Positions 20,349 through 29,517 of a DNA stretch of 64,000 bases are shown piece by piece. Both the position numbers and the translations under genes were made by a program. Under the pieces are notes generated by a model. The model did no database searches and was not told where the DNA came from. It saw only the letters and a program-made list of their open reading frames with translations. Location of the stretch: NCBI RefSeq assembly GCF_018131185.1, contig NZ_JAFCJE010000003.1, positions 372,001-436,000 on the forward strand, read 5' to 3'. Every line of letters starts with the position of its first letter. The stretch's first letter is position 1. Source of the DNA: Bradyrhizobium diazoefficiens (lineage in GTDB: Bacteria; Pseudomonadota; Alphaproteobacteria; Rhizobiales; Xanthobacteraceae).

Positions 20349-23300
20349 TCCTCGATTCCCAACCCGCCGGCCGCGGACCATTCCTTGATCCGGGCGAGGT
20401 CGTCATAGGCGCCGTAGCGGTTCGTCCACATCGGCAGGTTCAGCGAGGTGTAGGGCTGATTCTCGTCCTCGAAGGCGCGGATCAGCGCCTCCAGTTTTGT
20501 CCGCGCTTCTGCTGCCGCCGTGTCCGGCGGCTGCGGCTCGTCGCCTTGCTTGTACTTGAGCTCGAGGATGCGTTCTTCGCCCGGCGGATTGTTGCCGCTG
20601 AGACGGACATAAACGAGCTGGCTCACGGAGGAGCCGGCATCGATGTCGGGGAAACCGCCCTCGCGCAGGATCGCGGCTTCCAGCGTGAGCTGCGGCGACA
20701 GGCCCATGCGGACCTGCTTGCCGGTCGGCGGCTGTCCGGTCTTGTAGTCGAGGATGGCATAGCTGCCGCCCTTGCGGCGCTCGATACGGTCGGCGCGCGC
20801 GGAAAGATAGAACGTGCGCGCATTGTCGAGCCGGATGGAGATCTCGCCGCGGGTCTCCGCGGTGATGGCCTCGATCGCCTCGCGGCGCACGGTCTCCCAT
20901 TCGCCGAACCAGCGCGCGATGCGCTGGAAGCGCGGCCACCACAGCGCCCGTGCCTCGGGCCGCTCCATCAGCGGAGCGAAATACTTTTCGCCGATCGCAC
21001 GCAGCACGCGGGCGGGATTGTCGGGCAGGCGCGTGGCGTAGGTTTCGGTGAACTCACCGAGTGCATCGTGGATGGCCGAGCCGCGATCGGCGGCGGACAG
21101 CGGCATATCGACGGGATCGAGCGCATCGAGGCGCAAGATGTGCTTGGCGTAGATCGTATAGGGATCGCGCAGCCAGTCCTCGATCGCGGTGACCGACATT
21201 CTCAGCGGCCGCGTTGCGCGCGGCGGCCGCGGCTCCGGCTGCTTGATCGGCCTGACTTCGGCGGGCTGGTCCAGCGCGGCGGCGAACTGCACATATGCCT
21301 CGCCGGCGCGAACGGCCGCCTTCCAGAATTCGTCGCCCGCGACAGCCTCCAGCCGGTGCAGGAAGCGCGAAGCCACCGCCGGCGCGCCGCCGGCCTTGGC
21401 GGAATGGGTGAGGATCACCTCGTGACTGCCGAGCAGTTGGGCGAAATCGTGCGCGGAAAGGCCGATGCGCCGCTCCGGAAGGTCGAGACCGAGCTCATGC
21501 CGCATCGGCCGGCTCAGCCAGGGATCAATCCGTGGCGCCGGCGGCCAGACGCCCTCGATCAGGCCGCCAATGATGATGCGGTCGGCCTGCATCAGGCGCG
21601 ATTCCAGCGGGCCGTAGATCTGCAGCCGCGCGCCCGGTCTGTCTCGCCGCCGCACAGCGCGATCGCTGAAGGCGGTCTGGAAGACGTCGGGATAGTCGGG
21701 CAGCGGCGCCATCAATCCGCTGGTCGTGCCGCCGCGCAGGAGATCGTCGAAGGCGCTGGCGAGCGCGAGGCCTTCGCGCTCCTCGAAGGCAAGCGGAATG
21801 CCCTGCTCGTCGCGCGACAGCTCGATCATGATTTCGCGATGGCGATGCGCAAGTTCGGCGAAGTCATACTGCTTCGAAGAGGCCAGGCTCTCGATCGGTG
21901 CCAAGGCATTTTTCAGGATATCGATCAGCGCCTGGATGCGATCGAGATCCTCTGCCTTCAGTCGCGCGCGCGGCTCGGCCTTATGGAGCGCGGAGACCTC
22001 CCTGCGCCACAGCTTTGCCAGCTCCTCGCGAAAGCGGTTGAATTCGCGCAGGAGGCCGGCTGTGCCGGCAGGCGGACGCGTGCCGCGCAAGACCGCGAGC
22101 TCGAGTCCCTCGATCGCCGCCTTCCACGCGCCGGGGGCGCGGCCGAGCCGGCACAGCGGATGCTTCAGCATCGCCAGCAGCGTCGGCGGCTCCAGGCCCT
22201 TGGTCGCGGCCTCCGCGGTCAGTCGGGCAAATACGCCGGCGGAAGTTTCCATCAGCACGTCGCCGCCGGAATCGTCGAAGGCGAGATCCCATCGTGTCAG
22301 CGCTGCCATCACCCGTCGCGCCAGCGCACGGTCGGGCGTCACCAGTGCCGCCGACTTGTCGAGATGCCGCGCCTCGCGCATGGCGATGGCGATGGCGAGG
22401 GCTTCCATTTCAGGGTTGGGGGCTTCGACCACCGCGAGATTCTTCATGCCGGCGGCGATCTTCGCGGCCACGTCAGGCTGCTTCAGCCGGTCGTGCCAGA
22501 CTTCTGTCTTGGCGGAGGGCCGCATCGATTCCGAGGCGAGGATGTCGCGGCCGCCATCGGCCGGCGGCTGCAAAATCTCGACGTCGCTGCGCTTGATGCC
22601 GAAACGATCCAGCAGCGCATTCATGGCATATTGCGGATGGTTCGAGGCCGGATGCTCCACGAATTTGCCGAGCGCATCGCGAACGCCGCCGATGGTGCGC
22701 CAGGCGTCATCGTCGAGGTCCGTATCGAGGCCCGGCAGCACCACGGCACCATGCGGCAGCGATGCGACTGCGTGCAGGAATCTTGCGGTGGCGGGCATCG
22801 AGCCGGTCGAGCCGGCTGCGATCACGGGGCCATTGGGATGCGCGGTCAGCCGTCTTGCTTCCGCCGCGATCAGGAGATCGCGCCGCGCCGCCGGTTCGAT
22901 CCGCTTGATCTCGGCGAGATGGCTAGGCCAGGCGATGCGCGCGATACGCAAAAATTCGAGCGAATGCTGCCAGTAGCGGTCGAGGTTATCAGGCACGAGG
23001 CCGTCGAGCGCGTTCCAGTCGACGCCGCGCGTGACCATGTCGTCGATCAGGCGTGCGAGGTCGCCAGCGAGAGCCAGCGTCGAAGCGGGCCCGCCGACCA
23101 CCAGCGGCGCCAGCACCGGGCCCTTGGCCCAGGCGGCGACCAGTTGCGCGAGCGTCAACCGCCGTTCGAGCTCGCCGAGCCGCGGCGGAATGTCGAGCGG
23201 CGTCGCGCCGGAAAACTGCTCGCCTTCATCCGCGAAGGCGAGCTCGTCCTCGTCGATGTCGCCGAGCGCAACGATGCGCGGCAGCACCACGGCGTCGACC

Positions 23301-23488
23301 TTCATCTCGTCGAGGAAGATCTCGCGCACCACCCGCATCGCGCGTCGGGTCGGAAGGTAGAGCGTGGCGTCCGCCAGTCGCGCCGGCTCCTTGCGCGCCT
23401 CGAATCCCTCGACCAGCCGTCCCTCCAGCAAGGCCGTGACGACCGTGCGCAGGAACGGAACCGAGATGGGAACGCTGAAAACACGCAT
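20342..23488 (-). CDS. addB: Double-strand break repair protein AddB
   Basis: 1048 residues. The N-terminal part resembles a helicase fold but I find no Walker A motif near the start (TLYLPTRRAMRVVREIFLDE), which is usual for the alphaproteobacterial AddB type. The C-terminus holds the second nuclease domain, with YAILDYKTGQPPTGKQ and the preceding basic residues; SVTAIEDWLRDPYTIYAKHI marks its start. It acts with AddA as a two-nuclease end-processing enzyme. It ends inside the addA start codon region and starts about 110 bases after murU. Confidence 0.93.
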   Translation of the reverse strand: MRVFSVPISVPFLRTVVTALLEGRLVEGFEARKEPARLADATLYLPTRRAMRVVREIFLDEMKVDAVVLPRIVALGDIDEDELAFADEGEQFSGATPLDIPPRLGELERRLTLAQLVAAWAKGPVLAPLVVGGPASTLALAGDLARLIDDMVTRGVDWNALDGLVPDNLDRYWQHSLEFLRIARIAWPSHLAEIKRIEPAARRDLLIAAEARRLTAHPNGPVIAAGSTGSMPATARFLHAVASLPHGAVVLPGLDTDLDDDAWRTIGGVRDALGKFVEHPASNHPQYAMNALLDRFGIKRSDVEILQPPADGGRDILASESMRPSAKTEVWHDRLKQPDVAAKIAAGMKNLAVVEAPNPEMEALAIAIAMREARHLDKSAALVTPDRALARRVMAALTRWDLAFDDSGGDVLMETSAGVFARLTAEAATKGLEPPTLLAMLKHPLCRLGRAPGAWKAAIEGLELAVLRGTRPPAGTAGLLREFNRFREELAKLWRREVSALHKAEPRARLKAEDLDRIQALIDILKNALAPIESLASSKQYDFAELAHRHREIMIELSRDEQGIPLAFEEREGLALASAFDDLLRGGTTSGLMAPLPDYPDVFQTAFSDRAVRRRDRPGARLQIYGPLESRLMQADRIIIGGLIEGVWPPAPRIDPWLSRPMRHELGLDLPERRIGLSAHDFAQLLGSHEVILTHSAKAGGAPAVASRFLHRLEAVAGDEFWKAAVRAGEAYVQFAAALDQPAEVRPIKQPEPRPPRATRPLRMSVTAIEDWLRDPYTIYAKHILRLDALDPVDMPLSAADRGSAIHDALGEFTETYATRLPDNPARVLRAIGEKYFAPLMERPEARALWWPRFQRIARWFGEWETVRREAIEAITAETRGEISIRLDNARTFYLSARADRIERRKGGSYAILDYKTGQPPTGKQVRMGLSPQLTLEAAILREGGFPDIDAGSSVSQLVYVRLSGNNPPGEERILELKYKQGDEPQPPDTAAAEARTKLEALIRAFEDENQPYTSLNLPMWTNRYGAYDDLARIKEWSAAGGLGIEEW

Positions 23489-23589
23489 GGGCTGCCTGAT
23501 TCGTAGGATCAGGCAATATAGGGAGATGGGGTCGAATGGTCATGGGGCGGGATCGGATCTTCCCCGCTGTTCGCGACCAGCACAGGTGC

Positions 23590-23606
23590 CGTAGGGTGGC
23601 CCTACG
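23590..23606 (-). terminator. Small hairpin overlapping the murU stop
   Basis: CGTAGGG-TGG-CCCTACG is a perfect 7-bp palindrome lying across the murU stop codon. There is no clear T-run, so it may stabilise the mRNA end or be a fragment of the GTAGGGTGG-type dispersed repeat also seen at 45377. Confidence 0.35.
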
Positions 23607-24324
23607 CCACGCTCTCCAGAAACGCCTCTTCCGCGGCGCGCACCGCATCGGGGGTGCCGACATGCATCCAGACGCCGTCGAGGCGCAGGCCGAACAGCCG
23701 CTCCTGCTCATTGGCGCGGTCGAACATCTTGGTCAGCGAGAACTCGCCCGCCGGGGCGCCTTCGAAGATCGACGGCGACAGGATAGCCGCGCCGGCATAG
23801 ACGAACGGAACGACCTCTTTTTCCTTGCGCTTGCGCAGGGCGCCGTCGGGCAGCATGCCGTAATCGCCGCGCCCGCTATAGCCGATGCTGGTCGCGGTCG
23901 GCGCCATCAGCAGCAGGATGTCCATGCGCTCAGGATCGAAGTTTTCAGCGAGCCGCGTCAGATTCGAGCGCACGCCGTCGATCCACAGCGTATCGGAATT
24001 GACGTGGAAGAACGGCGCATCGCCGAGCAGCGGCAGCGCCTTGACCACGCCGCCGCCGGTACCGAGCACCTGGTCGCGTTCGTCGGAGATGGTCACGCGC
24101 GGATGTTGGCGCGATGCGGTGTGATCGATGATCTGGTCCGGCAGGTAGTGCACGTTGACCACGGCCTCGGTCACGCCGGCCTGGCCGAGCTTGTCGAGCA
24201 CGTGGTCGAGCAGCGGCTGGCCGGCCACCGGGACCATCGGCTTCGGCATCTTGTCCGTCAACGGACGCATGCGCAGGCCGAACCCTGCGGCGAGCACCAT
24301 GGCTTTGGTCGGTTTGACGGACAT
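23602..24324 (-). CDS. murU: Nucleotidyltransferase, MurU-like (MurNAc-1-phosphate uridylyltransferase)
   Basis: 240 residues from ATG at 24324; the frame extends upstream to 24387 without a better start. The N-terminus is the nucleotidyltransferase signature AMVLAAGFGLRMRPLTDKMP followed by KPMVPVAGQPLLDHVL, then ISDERDQVLGTGGGV and FFHVNSDTLWIDGV. In Pseudomonas, MurU makes UDP-MurNAc from MurNAc-1-phosphate supplied by AmgK, recycling cell wall while bypassing the fosfomycin target MurA. Here an AmgK-like kinase lies close upstream (fused to TsaE), supporting this role. Glucose-1-phosphate-type transferases look similar, so the exact substrate is inferred. Confidence 0.8.
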   Translation of the reverse strand: MSVKPTKAMVLAAGFGLRMRPLTDKMPKPMVPVAGQPLLDHVLDKLGQAGVTEAVVNVHYLPDQIIDHTASRQHPRVTISDERDQVLGTGGGVVKALPLLGDAPFFHVNSDTLWIDGVRSNLTRLAENFDPERMDILLLMAPTATSIGYSGRGDYGMLPDGALRKRKEKEVVPFVYAGAAILSPSIFEGAPAGEFSLTKMFDRANEQERLFGLRLDGVWMHVGTPDAVRAAEEAFLESVA

Positions 24325-24442
24325 CCTTCGCTTTCTCAGACCTTTCGCGTTCGCAGCAATCCTAACACGGGGTTCGATCAGCCGCACCGCATCTCAACCG
24401 CCTTAACCAGCCGCCGTGACGGTTGTACGACGGGTGTTGCCG

Positions 24443-24760
24443 TCATGCCCCGACGGCTGTGGAGCGCGTCTTTTTCTTCTTGTCGCCGAGCTTGAGGAAA
24501 TTGACCCCGATCTGGTCGCCATTGACCCAGGCCAGCTCGCAGCGCCGGTAGGCCAAGCCGGTGGACGACAGCAACAGAAAGAACTCTTTCAGATGCAGGC
24601 CCTCGACCGAGCCCTCGATGGTCAGCTTGGCGCCGGTTTCGGAGACGTCCTCCATGGTGCAGTCGCGCCGCCAGGTACCGTCGATCCCCATCATCTGGGC
24701 CGAGATCCCACGCTCGAAAACAACCCGGCTATTGCCGCGCTGGTCCGTCTTTACCGCCAT
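24443..24760 (-). CDS. PilZ domain protein (putative c-di-GMP receptor)
   Basis: 105 residues from ATG at 24760, almost entirely a PilZ domain. The c-di-GMP motifs are present: R8-x-x-x-R12 (RGNSR) and the D-x-S-x-x-G motif DVSETG (38-43), about 26 residues apart as usual. The C-terminus is basic (GDKKKKTRST). The frame continues upstream into a less conserved stretch (to 24844). It is the only gene between tsaE-amgK and murU, which raises the question of a c-di-GMP link to cell-wall recycling; this is inference from position only. Confidence 0.82.
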   Translation of the reverse strand: MAVKTDQRGNSRVVFERGISAQMMGIDGTWRRDCTMEDVSETGAKLTIEGSVEGLHLKEFFLLLSSTGLAYRRCELAWVNGDQIGVNFLKLGDKKKKTRSTAVGA

Positions 24761-24845
24761 GTGCCCGCTCCAGCCCCGTAATGATCCGGCTGCTCGCCGC
24801 CAGAATACCGACGTCTTGGCTAACAGCCGGTAAATCGGCCCCAAA

Positions 24846-26366
24846 TCAGGGTTGCGGCGGTGGGACGTGGGCGAGATACCAGTCGCGCAAGGAGCTCAGC
24901 GACGGATGCGCCAGCGAGCGTTGGAGATAGGTCCAGATCCGCGGCTGGTGACGCAAATAATGCGGCTTGCCGTCGCGGCGGTTGAGGCGGGCGAAGGTGC
25001 CGAGCAGCCGCGTGTTTCGCTGCGCCGACATGATGGCGTAGAGCTCGGCGAAGCCGGCGGCGTCGAAACGCGAATCGTTTACACGGCGCGCCTTGATGTA
25101 GCGCGACAGCAGCGTCAGCTCGGTACTCTCCGGCACGTCGATGCGGGCATCCTGGAGCAGCGAGACGACGTCGTAGGAGTGCGGTCCGAGCACGGTGTCC
25201 TGGAAATCGATCACGCCGACGCGCTCGACGCCACTTCGATCCCCCAGCCAGATCAGATTGGGCGAGTGGTAGTCGCGGATGACCCACGTCTTGGGCGAGG
25301 CCTGCGGCGTCTTCAGCAGCTCCCGCCACATCGCGAAAAACTCTGTGCGCGCCGCTTCGCCCAGCGGCGCGTTGCGGTCGGGCAGATACCATTCCGGCAT
25401 GAGGCCGATCTCGATCAGCATCGCCTCGATGTCGAAGACGGGAATGGCATAGGTCTGCCCGTCCAAGGGCAGCGCCTCTGGCAACGTCTTGCCGTGCAGT
25501 AAAACCAGCACGTCGGTCGCGACCTCGTAGCGCTCGCCAATCGGTCGTGGCGGATCGCCTTCGATCACGCCTTCGCTGCCGAAATCTTCCGAGATCAGGA
25601 AGCCGTGGTCGAGATCGAAATGGTGGATCTTCGGCGCAGATATCCCTGCCGCGCGCAGGCCTTCGTCGACGGCAACGAACGGCCTTATGTTTTCGGCGAG
25701 ATGCACTGCTGCGCTGTAGGACTTGCCGTCATAGAGCGCGGCGCCATCGGGGCGCTGCGGCGAGTTCATGAGAATGACGATGCCGTCGTCACGGATCAGT
25801 CGCGCATAGGAGCGCGTCGAGGCATCCCCGGCCATACGCTTGCGGCCTGCGTCGATATAGCCGGATGCATCCAGAAACTCGCGCAGCGCCTTCAACCGCG
25901 CCACGGTCGCGGCGGACTTGCCATAACCGGTGATATCAGCGGCGCGCGCATTCGAGCCCAGTGCCGGGCGATGCGTCAGCGTGATGTCGATGCGGTCCTG
26001 CGGCATCGCCGAGGGCGCGCGCTCGGGCCACTCGACCAGGACGAGGGTGGCATCGGGCAGCGGCGAAAGCCCGATCTCCTCGAGTTCGCTCTGGTCCTCG
26101 ACGCGATAGAGATCGGCATGCATCACCGGAAATGGCGGCAGCTCGTAGCCCTGCACCAGCGTGAAGGTCGGGCTCGGCACTTCCAACTCGTCGTCACCCG
26201 CGAGATAGCGGATCAGGCTGCGCGCCGCCGCGGTCTTGCCGGCACCGAGATCGCCGGTGAGGGTGATGACGTCGCCCGGGCCGACCAGCAGGGCGAGGTC
26301 GGCCATCAATTGTGCGGTGGCCGTCTCGTTGTGAAGCGCGACGGAGAATGTGACGGGTTCGGTCAT
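24846..26366 (-). CDS. tsaE: TsaE-AmgK fusion: tRNA t6A ATPase subunit joined to an anomeric sugar kinase-like domain
   Basis: 506 residues in two parts. Residues 1-150 are TsaE, the ATPase of t6A tRNA modification: GDLGAGKT (38-45), PSPTFTLVQGY (64-74), HADLYR and LVEWPER. Residues about 160-506 are an aminoglycoside-phosphotransferase-fold kinase like AmgK (MurNAc/GlcNAc anomeric kinase): GDASTRSYARLI, LISEDFGSEG, the catalytic-loop VIRDYHSPNLIWLG and the Mg-binding VIDFQDTVLGPHSYDVVSL. The start overlaps the divL stop by four bases. The fusion is recurrent in alphaproteobacteria as far as I remember. With MurU nearby it provides both steps of MurNAc recycling. Confidence 0.88.
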   Translation of the reverse strand: MTEPVTFSVALHNETATAQLMADLALLVGPGDVITLTGDLGAGKTAAARSLIRYLAGDDELEVPSPTFTLVQGYELPPFPVMHADLYRVEDQSELEEIGLSPLPDATLVLVEWPERAPSAMPQDRIDITLTHRPALGSNARAADITGYGKSAATVARLKALREFLDASGYIDAGRKRMAGDASTRSYARLIRDDGIVILMNSPQRPDGAALYDGKSYSAAVHLAENIRPFVAVDEGLRAAGISAPKIHHFDLDHGFLISEDFGSEGVIEGDPPRPIGERYEVATDVLVLLHGKTLPEALPLDGQTYAIPVFDIEAMLIEIGLMPEWYLPDRNAPLGEAARTEFFAMWRELLKTPQASPKTWVIRDYHSPNLIWLGDRSGVERVGVIDFQDTVLGPHSYDVVSLLQDARIDVPESTELTLLSRYIKARRVNDSRFDAAGFAELYAIMSAQRNTRLLGTFARLNRRDGKPHYLRHQPRIWTYLQRSLAHPSLSSLRDWYLAHVPPPQP

Positions 26367-28867
26367 TCGGCGGCGTCGCGATGCGCCGCCTGGTCGGTCG
26401 GGAAGTCGCAGATCACGACCGTGCCCCGGCCGACGATGGAATCCACCCGCACCTTGCCGCCATGCAGCTCGACGAAGGAGCGCACCAGCGACAGGCCGAG
26501 CCCGGCGCCGCGGTGACGCGAGCCCTGCGAGCGGCTTTCGAACCAGTTGAATACCTTGTCCTTCATGTCGGCAGGTATTCCAGGTCCCGAATCTGTCACG
26601 GTGAAGACCACGCTGTGCTCGGTGCGCCGCGCGCTGATGCCGACGGTGGAATCCTGTGGAGAAAACCCGACGGCATTGGCGAGGAGGTTATAGAGCACCT
26701 GCACCACGCGCTTCTCGTCGCCGATGAAGCTGCCGATATCGGGCGCGATCTCGACCTTGAGGCGGATGCGGTCGGTGGCGAGGCGGTCCTGGATGCCTTC
26801 GGCGGCAAGCTCGATGGTCTTGCTGACGTCGACCGGTCCAAGTTCCAGCTTCATCGCGCCGGCGTCGATGGTGGCGAGATCGAGAATGTTGTTGGTCAGC
26901 GCCAACAGCGCATTGGTCGATTTGGTGACGTAGTCGAGATATTCGGCCTGTTTCGGCGTCAGCGGCCCGGTCGAGGGATCGCTGAGAAAGTGCGCGAAGC
27001 CGATGATGGTGGTCAGCGGCGAGCGCAGCTCGTAGGAGACGTGGTGGACGAAATCCACCTTCATCTGGTCCGCGGCCTCCAGCGCCTCGTTGCGTTCGCG
27101 CAGCGCACGCTCGACGTTCTCGGTGTCGGTGATGTCCTGGAACGTCAGCATGGTCGCACCGTCATGCAGCGGCCGGATCATGCCGTCGAGCACGCTGCCG
27201 TCCTTGCGCTCCAGCTTCAGCGGAACGTCGGCGCGGCTCTCGATCGAGGTGACGGCCTCACGGATCTGGCGCCAGACGGCGGGATCGTCGAACAGCTGCT
27301 GGCACCAGCCTTCGACCGTCTGGATGTGCGGCTCGTCGCGCATGGCGTCGCTCGACAGCTTCCACATCCGGACGAAGGCCGGGTTGAACAGTTGGGCCTT
27401 GCCGTTGCTGCCGAATACCGCGACGCCCTCGGCGAGGCTGTCGAGCGTCTCGCGCTGAACGCGGATCATGCCGTCGAAGCGGCGGGCGAGCTCGAGGCTT
27501 TCTGTGACGTCGTCGAACAGATAGGTCACGCCGCCTTCGGGGTTCGGCGTGGTGACGACCGAGAGCGCTCGGCCGTCGGGCAGGTACCAAGTGTCCTTGG
27601 TGGTCTCGACCGCGCGATAGGCCTCGTGCAGCTTGGACTTCCAGGCCCGGAAGTCCGGCTGCTCCGGCAGCTTGCGCGCTGCACGAAGCTGGTCGAGCAC
27701 GCTGGAATCGTCAGGATTGGCGTCGAGGAAGCTGCGATCGAGGTCCCACAGCCGACGGTAGGAATCGTTGTAGAAGGCGAGCCGGCGCTGGCCGTCGAAC
27801 ACGGCAACGCCCGAGGAGAGCTGATCGAGCGTGCGGCGATGCGCCTCGGCCATGCGCACCAGCGCCGAGCTGAGCCCATCCGCCTCGCTGGCATCGATGG
27901 CGACGCCGACGCTGCCGCTGCCGACATTGACGGCGCGCACGTCGTAGATGCGCCGCTCGCCGCCGATCACGATCGGCAACCGCGCGTTGAAGTTGGTCGC
28001 ATCCTTCAGGCCCCGCTCCATCGCGGTGCGGTCGGCGCTGTCGAGCAGCTCGAGCTTGCGCTCCTGCGCGTCGGTGACGCTGTTCGCCTCGGTGGCACGG
28101 ACATAGGCCGGGTTGGCGTAGGTCAGCGCGCCGTTCCCGCCCTTGGCCCAGATCGGCCAGGGTGCGGCGGCGGCAAAGCCGCGCAGCATCTCGGTCTCGT
28201 CGGAGAGCGCGTTGTAGCGCAGATTGGTCTCGGCCAGATCGCGGCGCAGCCCGGAAAGTTCGCGAATCCGGACAATGGCCTGGCCGCCGATGGCGCGGCC
28301 GATGGCCTCCAGCGTGTGGCCATGCGCGGTGGTCAGCGTCAGCTGGAACCCGTCGCCGCGGTCGCGTAGCGCGTCGACCGCATGATCCATCTGGAGCGCC
28401 GGCTCCGGCGGCAACCAGGTTCCGAATGCGAGCACGCGCTGCGGGGAGGAATCGCGCGGCAGCACCATGGAAATGTCGCCGGAGATTTGCGCGCGGTTGT
28501 CGCCGGCCGGCCAGGAGATCAGGATCTGCGGCTCGGCGAACAGCAGCGCGCCGAAACGGTCGGCCTGGAGTTGGAGTTCCCCGATTCGGGCGCGCAGCCG
28601 CGCCTCGTTCTTCGCGGTACGCACCCGCGTGCGCATCAACAGGATCGCTGCCATCACCGAGAAGCCGAGCAAAGCCAGCGCGGTGGCGAGCACCGCGAGT
28701 TCCTGCCGGTTGAAATCCAGCATGATGGAGAGGGTGTCGATGAGGTCGGCGGCCTCGGCCGGCGCAGCCGGCAGCAGCGCTGCAAGAGCGCCTCCCAACA
28801 AGCCGTTGCGCACGAGCGATGTGCACGACAGCAGCGTCCGACGCATCGACACGATCACGCCTGACAT
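26363..28867 (-). CDS. divL: DivL-type PAS sensor kinase with tyrosine at the phospho-acceptor site
   Basis: 834 residues from ATG at 28867 (GGGG seven bases upstream; TTG at 28924 is an alternative). An N-terminal hydrophobic stretch and a membrane segment at about 57-79 are followed by PAS-like regions near 230-330, 345-455 and 470-585, then a dimerisation domain and an ATPase domain (NLLANAV about 728-733, DSGPGIP 759-765, GAGLGLS 787-793). The H-box reads VDFVHHVSYELRSPLTTI: Tyr612 replaces the phosphorylated His. This is the hallmark of DivL, which in Caulobacter binds DivK and steers CckA-CtrA cell-cycle signalling at the pole. Coupled to tsaE-amgK. Confidence 0.88.
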   Translation of the reverse strand: MSGVIVSMRRTLLSCTSLVRNGLLGGALAALLPAAPAEAADLIDTLSIMLDFNRQELAVLATALALLGFSVMAAILLMRTRVRTAKNEARLRARIGELQLQADRFGALLFAEPQILISWPAGDNRAQISGDISMVLPRDSSPQRVLAFGTWLPPEPALQMDHAVDALRDRGDGFQLTLTTAHGHTLEAIGRAIGGQAIVRIRELSGLRRDLAETNLRYNALSDETEMLRGFAAAAPWPIWAKGGNGALTYANPAYVRATEANSVTDAQERKLELLDSADRTAMERGLKDATNFNARLPIVIGGERRIYDVRAVNVGSGSVGVAIDASEADGLSSALVRMAEAHRRTLDQLSSGVAVFDGQRRLAFYNDSYRRLWDLDRSFLDANPDDSSVLDQLRAARKLPEQPDFRAWKSKLHEAYRAVETTKDTWYLPDGRALSVVTTPNPEGGVTYLFDDVTESLELARRFDGMIRVQRETLDSLAEGVAVFGSNGKAQLFNPAFVRMWKLSSDAMRDEPHIQTVEGWCQQLFDDPAVWRQIREAVTSIESRADVPLKLERKDGSVLDGMIRPLHDGATMLTFQDITDTENVERALRERNEALEAADQMKVDFVHHVSYELRSPLTTIIGFAHFLSDPSTGPLTPKQAEYLDYVTKSTNALLALTNNILDLATIDAGAMKLELGPVDVSKTIELAAEGIQDRLATDRIRLKVEIAPDIGSFIGDEKRVVQVLYNLLANAVGFSPQDSTVGISARRTEHSVVFTVTDSGPGIPADMKDKVFNWFESRSQGSRHRGAGLGLSLVRSFVELHGGKVRVDSIVGRGTVVICDFPTDQAAHRDAAE

Positions 28868-28917
28868 AGTTGCCCCAAGATCGCACGGATTTGCGCGCGA
28901 CGACCCCCGTCGCGCGC

Positions 28918-28962
28918 GAATCAAAAGACAATACCCTCACCGTGACTCCGCCGGTAAGAGTC
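28918..28962. promoter_or_regulatory. Cluster of three GANTC sites upstream of divL
   Basis: GAATC (28918-28922), GACTC (28944-28948) and GAGTC (28958-28962) fall within 45 bases of the divL upstream region. GANTC is the target of the cell-cycle methyltransferase CcrM of alphaproteobacteria. A G+C-rich 9-bp hairpin, GCGCGCGAC/GTCGCGCGC, abuts them at 28893-28917. A regulatory role is inferred. Confidence 0.45.
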
Positions 28963-29058
28963 CAGATCGTGAACGCAAACACGGCCCCCCAAAAATGCGG
29001 GGCGCGATGTTCCCGCTCACGTCGTTCCTCGGGGTGTTTCGGTTGGAACTGCCGTGCG

Positions 29059-29517
29059 TTAGCGGCCGGTCGAGCCGAAGCCGCCGGCGCCGCGATCGGT
29101 CGCCGACAAGGTGGTCACGGGAACCAGGGCGGCCTGCACGACGGGCGCGATCACCATCTGGGCGATGCGCTCGCCGCGCTTGATGACGAAGGCGGCTTGC
29201 CCGTGATTGATCAGGATCACCTTGATCTCGCCGCGGTAGTCCGCGTCGATCGTGCCCGGCGCGTTCAGCACGGTGACGCCGTGCTTGGCGGCAAGCCCCG
29301 AGCGCGGCCGCACCTGCGCCTCGTGCCCGGCCGGTAACGCGATCGCAAGCCCGGTCGGCACCAGCGCATATTGGCCGGGTGCCAGCGTGACAGGCTCGTT
29401 GTCAGGAACGGCGGCCATCAGGTCGAGCCCGGCGGCCTCCACCGTCTGATAGGCCGGGAGTGGCAGGCCATCGGCATGGGCGAGGCGTTGCAGTTCGACA
29501 GTGACCTTCGTGCTCAA
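29059..29517 (-). CDS. dut: dUTP diphosphatase
   Basis: 152-residue trimeric dUTPase that hydrolyses dUTP to dUMP and pyrophosphate, keeping uracil out of DNA. The five motifs are seen: [37 protein letters not shown] (catalytic Asp), [10 protein letters not shown] and the C-terminal Arg-Gly motif [12 protein letters not shown]. It starts with TTG, overlapping the coaBC stop as TTGA. The coaBC-dut pairing is widespread in bacteria. Confidence 0.95.
   Translation of the reverse strand: MSTKVTVELQRLAHADGLPLPAYQTVEAAGLDLMAAVPDNEPVTLAPGQYALVPTGLAIALPAGHEAQVRPRSGLAAKHGVTVLNAPGTIDADYRGEIKVILINHGQAAFVIKRGERIAQMVIAPVVQAALVPVTTLSATDRGAGGFGSTGR

Noticed and set aside
20546..23506. A 986-codon open frame on the plus strand
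   Set aside because: It is the antisense shadow of addB in G+C-rich DNA. Its translation is Arg/Gly/Asp-rich without any domain, while addB on the other strand has clear motifs.
26381..28369. A 662-codon plus-strand frame over divL
   Set aside because: Codon-bias shadow with no domain; divL on the minus strand is complete.
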